A stretch of DNA of 26,488 nucleotides from CAZCVI01 sp964502145 (lineage in GTDB: Bacteria > Acidobacteriota > Aminicenantia > UBA2199). The position numbers and the translations under genes were made by a program. Numbering within the stretch: the first letter of the stretch is position 1; each line of letters opens with the position of its first letter. Under the pieces are notes generated by a model. The model was not told where the DNA came from. It did no database searches and saw only the letters and a program-made list of their open reading frames with translations. Where the stretch lies: positions 1 to 26,488 of the forward strand of contig CAZCVI010000095.1 in NCBI GenBank assembly GCA_964502145.1. Reading direction: 5' to 3'. Of this stretch, positions 15,555 to 22,756 are shown in pieces.

Positions 15555-16437
15555 TGCGTGAGCCTGCTTGGAGAGTGGCTTGTAATCCTACCTCTTCCTT
15601 GGCCAAGTTGGAAATGGCCTCGGCCATATTGGCATCTTCCAGTGAAGACATCTTATCTGTGAGCGAAGTTTTGAAGTTCTTTAATAATCCTTTGATCTGG
15701 GTGAGGTGGGCATTTCTGTCGCCGATAGTTCCAAGAGCGTCGCTAATCTGGTTCACTGACTCGTTTAACTGCCCCATCTGGGTCCCGATGTTGGTGGTGT
15801 TATTTTCCCGCAAGCCCTGGATCAAAAGACTGAGGCGGTCAAAGATATCTACTGGACCGGTAAAAACCTCGTTACCGGGTACATTGGTGGCCACGGTAAT
15901 GGTAAAATCGGCTTGGATGGAGACGGAATCGTTATTGCCAGTATAGGTAATAACACCGGGCGCCACTGCGCCGCTGGGCAGTATGGTGTCAGCCGCTTTC
16001 ACAAAAGGGGCAGTATCGGTATTGGAACCGGCAAAGATAAATCGCCCCATTACCTCGGTATTGGCATAGTTCATCAATTCATCCCGCAGGTCATCCAGTC
16101 TGTCGGCCAGAATAGTTCTGCTCTGCGCATCGCTGGAATCAGAGGCGCCCTGGGAGGCCATGGTGATGGCGGAAGTCATTAAATTTTGAACCTGGTTCAA
16201 CGCGCTCTCCCCAGAAGAAAGCCATAATTTCCCGGAATCAATGTTGGTATTGAACTGCTCGATTTGCCCGATCTTGCTACGCAAACTCAATACATAGGAC
16301 ATGTCCGAGGGATTGTCTGAGAGGTGGTTAAGTTTCTTCCCCGAGGTGGTCTGGGAGATGGCTTTGTCATATCTGGACTTGGTATTGCCCAAGTTGTATA
16401 AAAAATCACGGTACCAATTGGCTTCTACGGCTCTCAT
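15520..16437 (-). CDS. flgL: Flagellar hook-associated protein 3 FlgL
   Basis: This 305-aa protein forms the second junction layer between hook and filament. The N-terminal flagellin-like helix region (NLGNTKSRYDKAISQTTSGKKLNHLSDNPSDMSYV) and the C-terminal helix (EDANMAEAISNLAKEEVGLQATLQAGSRINNVSLMNYL) are characteristic of FlgL and form the coiled-coil core on assembly. The central region (~140-210) is the exposed variable domain. It should be exported by the flagellar type III apparatus without cleavage. AGGAGG precedes the ATG by 7 nt and only 11 nt separate it from flgK, so the two are cotranscribed. No csrA or fliW follows, unlike many flg operons; the convergent kinase gene does. Identity is certain. 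Confidence 0.95.
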   Translation of the reverse strand: MRAVEANWYRDFLYNLGNTKSRYDKAISQTTSGKKLNHLSDNPSDMSYVLSLRSKIGQIEQFNTNIDSGKLWLSSGESALNQVQNLMTSAITMASQGASDSSDAQSRTILADRLDDLRDELMNYANTEVMGRFIFAGSNTDTAPFVKAADTILPSGAVAPGVITYTGNNDSVSIQADFTITVATNVPGNEVFTGPVDIFDRLSLLIQGLRENNTTNIGTQMGQLNESVNQISDALGTIGDRNAHLTQIKGLLKNFKTSLTDKMSSLEDANMAEAISNLAKEEVGLQATLQAGSRINNVSLMNYLS

Positions 16438-16448
16438 AATTTACCTCC

Positions 16449-18311
16449 TCAAGTAATTTGCATTAATAGATCGGTGAGTTTGCTCACTTTTCCCATAAAT
16501 TGGGCCAGGGCCTGATAGGATTTTTCAAACTGCATCAGGTTCGCGGCTTCCTCGTCGAGACTGACCGCGGAGATGGAATCGCGGCGGTTCTCCAGATACG
16601 TGGTCATAGAACTGTTGGCATCTAATTCATATTTGGCGGTATTGCCCGCATTCCCGATCTCAGAATGAAGGGAGTGCAGGTATTCATGGAAGGTGCCGTA
16701 ATCAATAACACCGTCATTATTGGAATCCACTGTGCTCTGGTTGTCCATTAATTTGGCAATGTTCAGGGCAGTGCCGTTGTTACCGATAGCACTGGGTGCA
16801 TCGGCAGCGGCAATCAAACTGGAATCGGACACGATGTTGGCGTTCACGGCCAATAACGTGGACGCGGTCTGAATATTGGCGTATTCCCAGTTCAAACTAC
16901 CTGCGGCTACAACAAAGGTAAACGCGCTATTCACGGTGGCGGTCATGGTGCCGGCATTGTATGCGGTAACCAGACGGGTCTCTCCGTTCACTGTGATTAC
17001 ATCCCCCACACTGACGGTATCCCCGGCATCGGCACTAAACGTAACGGCTGTGCCATTCACATCGGTCACGGTCATGCCCGGAACATTCGCGCTCATCTGG
17101 AAAAAATCCAGGTCGGTGGTGGCAGTGTCCAGGGCATATCCTTGCTGGTGGGCGCTGTTGACATTAAAAATCAAACTGGCAGCCAGTTTATTGAGATCGT
17201 TTTTATATTCGGGAATATATCCATCCCGTTCCTGCCAGCTTAAATTGCCAGCGGGTAGGGGGTTGGTGAAATCATTGACCCGCACTTCATCGGCATTGGG
17301 AATGGAAACAACGGAACGGGTTTCACCATTCACCGTGATGAGGTCACCAACGCTGAGTTCGTGATCCTGGGAGAAAGTTAAGAGTCTGTAACCACCGGAC
17401 AAGCCACTGTCAGAGACAGTGCCCTGACCATTTACCACAATGCCGTCCCGGGACTGGATCAATGCGCCCATTTTTCCTGTTTCGATCTGGGTGGTGATAT
17501 TATAAGCGGGTTGACCGTATTGGTCGATATATACATCGTTATAATTTGAATTTTCAGAGTTCCTTACAGTAGAGATGTGGTTAACCGAATTAAAAGAGAC
17601 CAGTGGGCGTCCGGCTATTTCCACGGTAGCAGAGTGATTGGACTGATCGTAGTAGACATTCACGCCGATCATTTCAGAAAGTTCCCGCAGTCTTTTTTCC
17701 CGTTGGTCCAACAGGTCATTGGCTTGTGCGCCAGAACCCTCGGCATAGGCGATTTTCTGGTTTAGTTCGCCGATTTCATCGGAGATCTCGTTGATCTGGG
17801 TGACCATGGTGCCGATATTGGCGTTGCTGATTTCCTGTTGATCGGTCAAGCGTAGGAACGTATTGTTCATGGCATCGGCCATAGATTGCGATTTGGCCAC
17901 AAGGCTGTTGCGGGTGGGGATATCAGAAGGATGGTTGGCTACATCGGCCCAACTGTTAAAGAAATTGGTCAGGCCATTGGAAAATCCGAGGCCCTGAGAC
18001 TCATCGAAAAGTGATTCCACGGTGCTCATGACCCCACTCATGGTATCCCATTTACCCTGGTATTGTTTGCGGTCCATGATCTGGCCGTTGACATATCGAT
18101 CACGGATGGAACGGATGCCCAGCATGTTCACACCCATGCCACCGTCTTTCAGACCGATTACAGAGGGTCTCACACTTTCCAGGTCCACTACTTGCCTGGA
18201 GTAACCCTCGGTATTCACATTGGCAATATTGTGGCCAATGACTTGAAACACTTGCTGTTGGGCCATTATTGAATTTTTGCCCAACTCTATAGCTGAGAAT
18301 AAGTTCATCAT
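16449..18311 (-). CDS. flgK: Flagellar hook-associated protein 1 FlgK
   Basis: This 620-aa protein forms the first hook-filament junction layer. The N-terminus (MMNLFSAIELGKNSIMAQQQ, then NIANVNTEGYSRQ) and the C-terminus (EEAANLMQFEKSYQALAQFMGKVSKLTDLLMQ) are diagnostic FlgK/rod-hook-family helices. The start is placed at ATG 18311 because GGGGAGG lies 6 nt upstream and the preceding gene stops one base before it. The in-frame extension to 18374 would overlap that gene without a ribosome site. The central exposed part holds two copies of a ~52-residue beta-rich module, aligned on ITVNGETR at 325-332 and 439-446 and ending in LSW/LNW at 357-359 and 473-475. This makes the protein somewhat long for the family. 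Confidence 0.95.
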   Translation of the reverse strand: MMNLFSAIELGKNSIMAQQQVFQVIGHNIANVNTEGYSRQVVDLESVRPSVIGLKDGGMGVNMLGIRSIRDRYVNGQIMDRKQYQGKWDTMSGVMSTVESLFDESQGLGFSNGLTNFFNSWADVANHPSDIPTRNSLVAKSQSMADAMNNTFLRLTDQQEISNANIGTMVTQINEISDEIGELNQKIAYAEGSGAQANDLLDQREKRLRELSEMIGVNVYYDQSNHSATVEIAGRPLVSFNSVNHISTVRNSENSNYNDVYIDQYGQPAYNITTQIETGKMGALIQSRDGIVVNGQGTVSDSGLSGGYRLLTFSQDHELSVGDLITVNGETRSVVSIPNADEVRVNDFTNPLPAGNLSWQERDGYIPEYKNDLNKLAASLIFNVNSAHQQGYALDTATTDLDFFQMSANVPGMTVTDVNGTAVTFSADAGDTVSVGDVITVNGETRLVTAYNAGTMTATVNSAFTFVVAAGSLNWEYANIQTASTLLAVNANIVSDSSLIAAADAPSAIGNNGTALNIAKLMDNQSTVDSNNDGVIDYGTFHEYLHSLHSEIGNAGNTAKYELDANSSMTTYLENRRDSISAVSLDEEAANLMQFEKSYQALAQFMGKVSKLTDLLMQIT

Positions 18312-18312
18312 A

Positions 18313-18801
18313 TTACGCCTCCCCGTGAAAATTTCTGCCCCGGTTAAAGTTATAAGGGCCTTCGGTTTTAACACTATGTGGCGAGTAATCTTTCTGGTAT
18401 AAGAAGTTGTTTAGTCGTTTGAATTCCAGTTGCATCCTGGCGAAGTTTTGCAGGTAGATCGAGATTTTCATCAAAAACATCTTGATTTCATTGGTTATCT
18501 TAAGTAGATTGAGTCCCTTTTCTTCAAATTCCGTGTATCCCAGATGCACCAGCAATTTAAACGTGACCTGGTCTTTTTGGACATGCAGTTTTAGGGCAAT
18601 CTGTTCTTTATATTTATTTCTTTCAAAAAGGTAGCGCGATGTTTCCACCTCGTATTTTTCCAGAAACATCTGGAACTCCATTTGTGAGATGCTGCCATTG
18701 GCAATCAGTTGAGGAATCTCGGCTAAGAAAAGTTTGACCTTCTCCAGATAGCTGTATTCCTCGCACAGGAATGATAAAAAATCTTTTGTTAATTCCTTCA
18801 T
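18313..18801 (-). CDS. FlgN-like flagellar export chaperone (by position and shape)
   Basis: This 162-aa, mostly helical, charged protein lies directly upstream of flgK and flgL, the standard place for FlgN, the chaperone that keeps FlgK and FlgL export-competent. Its length, long amphipathic helices and disordered C-terminal tail (SVKTEGPYNFNRGR) fit FlgN. The family is poorly conserved, so I rely on context and do not assign the symbol. The stop is one base before the flgK ATG, implying translational coupling. A consensus sigma-54 promoter lies just upstream, and GTGGAG precedes the ATG by about 7 nt. Confidence 0.65.
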   Translation of the reverse strand: MKELTKDFLSFLCEEYSYLEKVKLFLAEIPQLIANGSISQMEFQMFLEKYEVETSRYLFERNKYKEQIALKLHVQKDQVTFKLLVHLGYTEFEEKGLNLLKITNEIKMFLMKISIYLQNFARMQLEFKRLNNFLYQKDYSPHSVKTEGPYNFNRGRNFHGEA

Positions 18802-18822
18802 TTTTTAGCTCCACATTACCAT

Positions 18823-18838
18823 AGCAATTGTGGTGCCA
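18823..18838 (-). promoter_or_regulatory. Sigma-54 (-24/-12) promoter of the flgN-flgK-flgL operon
   Basis: On the minus strand TGGCACCACAATTGCT matches the sigma-54 consensus TGGCAC-N5-TTGCW with correct GG-GC spacing. The predicted transcription start is near 18812, leaving an 11-nt leader that begins with GGAG, so the ribosome site sits at the very 5' end. Sigma-54 control of hook-junction genes is common in polar flagellates. Confidence 0.8.
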
Positions 18839-18977
18839 TAATTAAGAATATGATATATATAAGGTTTTCAGGAGTTTGGCGGGAGTAGGGGAGAGTGAAG
18901 CAGGAAAATTTTATCCGGTGGCAGGGAAAAAAATGCTGGTGTCCTTTTTGTGAGACGTATTATTTTAAAAAAAGCCC

Positions 18978-19007
18978 TTGCCAGTTGGTATTGGAATTGC
19001 ATATAAT
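18978..19007 (+). promoter_or_regulatory. Candidate promoter(s) of the outer-membrane barrel gene
   Basis: TTGCCA (18978-18983) and a perfect TATAAT (19002-19007) are 18 nt apart, a good sigma-70 promoter. Overlapping it is TGGTATTGGAATTGCA (18986-19001), with GG and TTGCA at sigma-54 spacing but a weak -24 box. The sigma-70 reading is stronger. Confidence 0.55.
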
Positions 19008-19083
19008 ATATATGGATATAAATAAAAATATAGTCTGAAAAATATGATGTCTATAAAATACGTGTGAAGGAGAAAAACACAAA

Positions 19084-19776
19084 ATGAAAAAAAGAATGGT
19101 GCAGTCGGTATTATTTTTGTTTATCATGGGGTTTGTATTGATGAGCTTTTCTGAAGCTTCTGAAACGTCTGAAGGGAAACGGAATTCTAATGTCAGGTAT
19201 TTTTCCAAAGACAGTGTTTATGTTTATGCGATGGGGTCGACGAACCGTTTGAATCCTGATTTTGGTAATTATGCACTGGGAATGGATAGTGCTTCGACTC
19301 TTGCGCCGGTAGTCGGGTTGGGGTGGCGGATGATTAATTTCAGCAATCGTTTTTTTTTCAACCTTGAATTTGATTATACACCTGCCAAGTTTGACTTTTT
19401 TAGCCGGTCCAATCAGCATATCGATTTTTATACTCTTATGCTTGATGCCGAGTTGAAAATTTTCCGCCGGAATCCGGCCTCTATATTTTTTGGCATGGGG
19501 GCCAGTTTGGTTTCTCTACATGAGCCTTACCGCGGGAACGATGGATACGGCTATTATTACTACGGCACTGACAGCACGGTGGCCATGGCCTTAGAATTGG
19601 GTGCAAAATTTCCGCTCACGAGGAAATTATTTTTCCGATCCGGTATTCGCGTCTATGGGAAAGTCACTCCCAGTTATGACTATGAGTATGACTATTGGGA
19701 TGATGAATACGATGATGATTCTGACTTTGATGCCTTCTCCACCTCCTTTTCACTAGGATTAGAATACCACTTTTAG
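19084..19776 (+). CDS. Outer-membrane beta-barrel protein, function unknown
   Basis: This 230-aa protein has a Sec signal (residues ~1-26, ending near SEASE) and then alternating amphipathic strands rich in aromatic residues and Gly. It ends in FSLGLEYHF, the C-terminal Phe signature recognised by the Bam machinery. The size suits an 8-10-stranded OmpA/OmpX-like barrel. A very acidic loop (DYEYDYWDDEYDDDSDFDAF, ~198-217) near the C-terminus may be surface-exposed or bind cations. AAGGAG lies about 11 nt before the ATG. It is on the opposite strand to the flagellar genes on both sides, so it splits that cluster, and it ends at a small GGGGAC hairpin. No specific function can be given. Confidence 0.65.
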   Translation: MKKRMVQSVLFLFIMGFVLMSFSEASETSEGKRNSNVRYFSKDSVYVYAMGSTNRLNPDFGNYALGMDSASTLAPVVGLGWRMINFSNRFFFNLEFDYTPAKFDFFSRSNQHIDFYTLMLDAELKIFRRNPASIFFGMGASLVSLHEPYRGNDGYGYYYYGTDSTVAMALELGAKFPLTRKLFFRSGIRVYGKVTPSYDYEYDYWDDEYDDDSDFDAFSTSFSLGLEYHF

Positions 19777-19777
19777 G

Positions 19778-19857
19778 GGGGACTGCGTCCCCATTTTAGG
19801 ATGTCACCTTTGTTTACCTGCCGCTTTTGTGGCGGCAGGTAGAGTCCTTTAAAATGG
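19778..19857. terminator. Paired hairpins between convergent genes, probable terminator
   Basis: Directly after the barrel gene's stop lies GGGGAC-tgc-GTCCCC (19778-19792). Then comes a perfect 9-bp stem ACCTGCCGC (19816-19824) and GCGGCAGGT (19832-19840) with a 7-nt loop. Outer bases CCATTTTA-GGA (19791-19801) and TCC-TTTAAAATGG (19845-19857) can extend the second stem. It sits between convergent genes, so a bidirectional terminator is likely, although a T-run is lacking. Confidence 0.5.
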
Positions 19858-19890
19858 TAAAAGATTTTTTGAAAGTAGGGGATTTATAGC

Positions 19891-20181
19891 TTAGGCGGTG
19901 ATATCTAACAGGAGTTCTTCTTCCTCGGGGTTGTTTTTTTCTTCTTCTTTTTTGCGTTTGCGTTTCCGCAACCGGTATTGCTTGCGACGGTTTTCATCAT
20001 CAATGATGTTCTGTTCGGTTTTTTCAGTTTCTTGGACGGAGGTGGAAAAAACGGCGTTTACTTCTTCCATTTCCTGGGTAAAATCCATTTGGCCCATTTC
20101 AGGTTGGAAGGGGTCGGCACTTTTGCGAATGGTTGGAATTGAGGGATTGCCACCTCGCCTTAATCTTCCGATATCACTCAT
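19891..20181 (-). CDS. Small charged protein in flagellar cluster, unknown
   Basis: I do not recognise this 96-aa protein. It has no signal or membrane segment. The middle (~40-65) may form a helix (EETEK-type residues), followed by a strongly basic patch (YRLRKRKRKKEEE) and then an acidic end (PEEEELLLDITA). It lies downstream of flgM on the same strand, with AGGAGG about 6 nt before its ATG and a sigma-28-like site farther upstream. Conserved small proteins with a basic patch occur in some flagellar operons, but no role can be stated. The strong ribosome site and the neighbourhood support that it is a real gene. Confidence 0.6.
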   Translation of the reverse strand: MSDIGRLRRGGNPSIPTIRKSADPFQPEMGQMDFTQEMEEVNAVFSTSVQETEKTEQNIIDDENRRKQYRLRKRKRKKEEEKNNPEEEELLLDITA

Positions 20182-20253
20182 ATTATCCCTCCTTCACAAT
20201 TTATTTTCTCACTCTGTTCCCTCTTTCTTTCTCTACTCCCTTGGTATTACTTG

Positions 20254-20280
20254 CTTTCGACACTATCCCTGACGGTTTTA
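20254..20280 (-). promoter_or_regulatory. Sigma-28-like promoter before the 96-aa ORF
   Basis: On the minus strand TAAA (20280-20277), a 15-nt spacer and GTCGAAAG (20261-20254) resemble the FliA consensus TAAA-N15-GCCGATAA, with 5 of 8 matches in the -10 box. The position, just after flgM, is plausible for a late-class gene. Confidence 0.4.
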
Positions 20281-20290
20281 GTAAATAATA

Positions 20291-20311
20291 TGAACTGATT
20301 CTGAACTGATT
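20291..20311. repeat. Tandem TGAACTGATT repeat after flgM
   Basis: TGAACTGATT occurs at 20291-20300 and again at 20302-20311, two copies at 11-nt spacing, about one helical turn, immediately downstream of the flgM stop. An 11-nt tandem spacing suits a dimeric or cooperative DNA-binding protein, but there is no further evidence. Confidence 0.45.
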
Positions 20312-20313
20312 AT

Positions 20314-20607
20314 TTAACCCATGGCCTCTTCAATCATTCGAGAAGCAATGGCTTCGGTAGAGATTTGATAGGTGCCATTGTCTACTTTCAATTTAATGGA
20401 ATCTACCTTTTCTGTGCGTACATCAGGAGTAGACATGGCTTTGGTCTGCATCTCTTTTAAGTCCATAGCCCTGGCGGAAAGCTCGACTTTATCGTCGGAA
20501 TTATAATCAGAGGTTACCTCTTCGCTGTTTTTAACGCGATTTAGATCCTTACGGACCACATCATTATTAATCTTGCCAATGCCACTTGAATCAATTTTCA
20601 TACTCAT
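20314..20607 (-). CDS. flgM: Anti-sigma-28 factor FlgM
   Basis: This 97-aa protein fits FlgM, which binds and inhibits sigma-28 (FliA) until the hook is complete and FlgM is exported. The N-terminal half is polar and probably disordered. The C-terminal half carries the sigma-binding helices with the family pattern VELSARAMDLKEM...R.EKVDSIKLKVDNGTYQISTEAIASRMIEE. Length is typical. AGGAGG lies 6 nt upstream of the start, and the gene follows flgJ by 70 nt on the same strand. Its presence implies that a sigma-28 gene exists elsewhere in the genome. Confidence 0.92.
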   Translation of the reverse strand: MSMKIDSSGIGKINNDVVRKDLNRVKNSEEVTSDYNSDDKVELSARAMDLKEMQTKAMSTPDVRTEKVDSIKLKVDNGTYQISTEAIASRMIEEAMG

Positions 20608-20677
20608 ATCAGCCTCCTGTTAAGGGCTTTTATTACTTCTAACAATTATTACTTTAAACTCGCAATACTTAATACTT

Positions 20678-21634
20678 CTAAAGACTTACATCTGGTATTT
20701 CGGCATTCTTTGCCAAAACATTAGTATTTTGTTCATGAAAAAATGCAGTGGGATTAATAGCCAGATCGTCCTGTCTGATTTCGAAGTGAAGGTGAGGCCC
20801 GGTACTGCGTCCGGTGGAACCGGATTTGGCAATAACAGCCCCGGCTTCGACGCGCTCGCCGACTTTTACGGTTAATCGGGAATTGTGCCCATACCGGGAG
20901 GTCATCCCGTTGTCATGTTTGATCTCCACGAGATTACCGTAGCCTGTTTCCCAACCACTAAACACGACTTCCCCGGCCATGACGCTTTTTACGGGAGTAT
21001 GGGGGGGCACCTTATAATCAATACCCTTGTGAAAGCGGTTTTCGCCATCAATGGGATCGGCGCGCCAACCAAATTGGGAACTAATCTCGGAATCTACGGG
21101 CTGAACGATTTCCTGGGGTGAGATTTGGCTGATCGTCGCATTGGCTTTAATCGTGGGCAGGGGATTGTGTTCCATAACATGGGCGGGTAGGAGCGGAGCG
21201 GGTGGGCGGATGACGACATTATTGGCGGCACCCACTGTGGTTGCACTGTCTTTTTGACCTTCGAGGGTTTTACCACCCTGACAATACGCCTGTTTGATTT
21301 GTTCTTCAAGTACCTGCCGGTATCCCAGGCCACCGTTATCGGCAATATGTTGGGATAAAAACATGTTTCTGAAATCATTGACCCGCCCAAAAGTTAAACC
21401 GGGTTCTTCACCCTCCTCCTTTTCTTCCGGTTCCTTGTCTTTGAAGGCGGTTTTGAGGATGGTGTTGATCAACATTTCCTCGAATTGGATGGCCACGCGC
21501 CGAATTTTGGCTTCCTTAGAACCCTCGCCCATGGTGCGCAGGTCGAGCCCCATACGGTCATCTTGAATGCTTTTTTGGGCGAGAGTAGCGGCGGTTAACG
21601 AGGAGGTGTTGATGTTATTATTACTTAAAGTCAT
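20678..21634 (-). CDS. flgJ: FlgJ-type rod-cap protein fused to an M23 (LytM) peptidase
   Basis: This 318-aa protein has an N-terminal rod-binding FlgJ domain (~25-105; RVAIQFEEMLINTILKTAF, FRNMFLSQHIADNGGLGYRQVLEEQI). A linker follows, then a C-terminal M23 endopeptidase domain (~185-305). The zinc site is intact: H202xxxD206 (HKGID), and H281-L-H283 in GPHLHFE, with H250 in RYGHNS as a likely catalytic residue. FlgJ of enterobacteria instead ends in a glucosaminidase that cuts glycan strands; this one should cut peptide cross-links to let the rod pass the wall. ATG 21634 follows the flgI stop by one base, so the longer in-frame start is rejected. No signal peptide is seen, consistent with export through the flagellar apparatus. 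Confidence 0.9.
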   Translation of the reverse strand: MTLSNNNINTSSLTAATLAQKSIQDDRMGLDLRTMGEGSKEAKIRRVAIQFEEMLINTILKTAFKDKEPEEKEEGEEPGLTFGRVNDFRNMFLSQHIADNGGLGYRQVLEEQIKQAYCQGGKTLEGQKDSATTVGAANNVVIRPPAPLLPAHVMEHNPLPTIKANATISQISPQEIVQPVDSEISSQFGWRADPIDGENRFHKGIDYKVPPHTPVKSVMAGEVVFSGWETGYGNLVEIKHDNGMTSRYGHNSRLTVKVGERVEAGAVIAKSGSTGRSTGPHLHFEIRQDDLAINPTAFFHEQNTNVLAKNAEIPDVSL

Positions 21635-21635
21635 G

Positions 21636-22733
21636 TTAAATAATTTCCAATTCAGCTTGCAAGGCGCCCGCACTTTTCATGGCCTGAAGTATAGCGATAA
21701 TATCCCTGGGCGTGGCACCGAGAGAATTGAGTGTTTTCACTACATCGGCAATTTTTGGCTGGCTTTCAATCACAGTGAACCGGGCTTCATCTTCTTTTAT
21801 CTCGGTACTTGTCCTGGGCACGGTGACGGTTTCGCCCCTGGAGAGGGGGTTGGGTTGGGACACATCGTATTCAGTTTTAACAGAAACGGTAATATTGCCG
21901 TGGGCCAGAGCTATTTTGGAGATAGTGACATTCTCACCGAACACGATGGTGCCGGTTCGTTCGTTAATGACGACTTTAGCCTGGGTATCGGGTGAGATGA
22001 CAAGGTTCTCCAGCATGGAAGCCATGAGCACTTTATCACGGGAATATTTTTCGGGGATCATAATTTTGACAGTTCTTGAATCCATGGCAGCGGCGATTTC
22101 GCCAAAAGCTTTATTGATACTATTGACGGCGCGGGAAGTGGAGGTGAAATCACTGTTGAACATCACGAGGGTGAAATAGTTCTGGGAGTTAAAATCAAAA
22201 CCCACCTCTTTTTCAACGAGAGCGCCATTGGGGACTCTACCCACGGTAGCATGGTTTTTAGCCGTGGAGGTGCCACCCTGGGAGGCATTGTAACCGCCGA
22301 TAGAAACGGCGCCTTGGGCAACGGCGTATACTTGGCCATCAGCGGCTTTTAGGGGAGTGATAAGCAATATGCCACCCTGGATACTCTTGGCACTACCAAT
22401 GGAAGAGACGGTAACATCGATCTTGGAACCGACGCGGGAAAAAGGTGGCAGGGTGGCGGTCACGGCGACGGCAGCGGTGTTGCGCATCTGGAAGGCGGTG
22501 GGGTCGAGTTTTAAACCCATCTTGTCGAGCAGGTTGGCCATGGATTGAAAGGTAAACTTGTTCTGGGTGGTATCGCCGGTGCCTTCAAGGCCAACCAGAA
22601 TGCCGTAACCAATCAACTGGTTGTCGCGTACACCCTCAAAAGCCGCGATATCTTTTAACCGTGCATCCACGGCAAACATGTGGAACACACATACGAATAA
22701 TATCAGGATACTTGATAAGATTGTTTTTTTCAT
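21636..22733 (-). CDS. flgI: Flagellar P-ring protein FlgI
   Basis: This 365-aa periplasmic protein polymerises around the rod in the peptidoglycan layer to form the P-ring. A Sec signal peptide (MKKTILSSILILFVCVFHMFAVDA) is followed by the highly conserved FlgI start (RLKDIAAFEGVRDNQLIGYGILVGLEGTGD) and the C-terminal LNSLGATPRDIIAILQAMKSAGALQAELEII. Length is normal. ATG 22733 is chosen because it gives a clean signal peptide and follows AGGA by about 11 nt; the longer frame overlaps flgH. It lies 23 nt after flgH and one base before flgJ. Identity is certain; its presence confirms a diderm cell. Confidence 0.96.
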   Translation of the reverse strand: MKKTILSSILILFVCVFHMFAVDARLKDIAAFEGVRDNQLIGYGILVGLEGTGDTTQNKFTFQSMANLLDKMGLKLDPTAFQMRNTAAVAVTATLPPFSRVGSKIDVTVSSIGSAKSIQGGILLITPLKAADGQVYAVAQGAVSIGGYNASQGGTSTAKNHATVGRVPNGALVEKEVGFDFNSQNYFTLVMFNSDFTSTSRAVNSINKAFGEIAAAMDSRTVKIMIPEKYSRDKVLMASMLENLVISPDTQAKVVINERTGTIVFGENVTISKIALAHGNITVSVKTEYDVSQPNPLSRGETVTVPRTSTEIKEDEARFTVIESQPKIADVVKTLNSLGATPRDIIAILQAMKSAGALQAELEII

Positions 22734-22756
22734 TTTTATTCTCATCCTGTGGCGTG

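Noticed and set aside
16876..17364. 162-codon plus-strand frame opposite flgK
   Set aside because: It is antisense to a certain flgK coding region, has no start signal and looks like a shadow frame.
18312..18374. Upstream extension of FlgK
   Set aside because: The extra residues are not FlgK-like, overlap the preceding gene, and the ribosome-binding site points to ATG 18311.
21712..22179. 155-codon plus-strand frame opposite flgI
   Set aside because: It is antisense to the conserved flgI gene, without a ribosome site.
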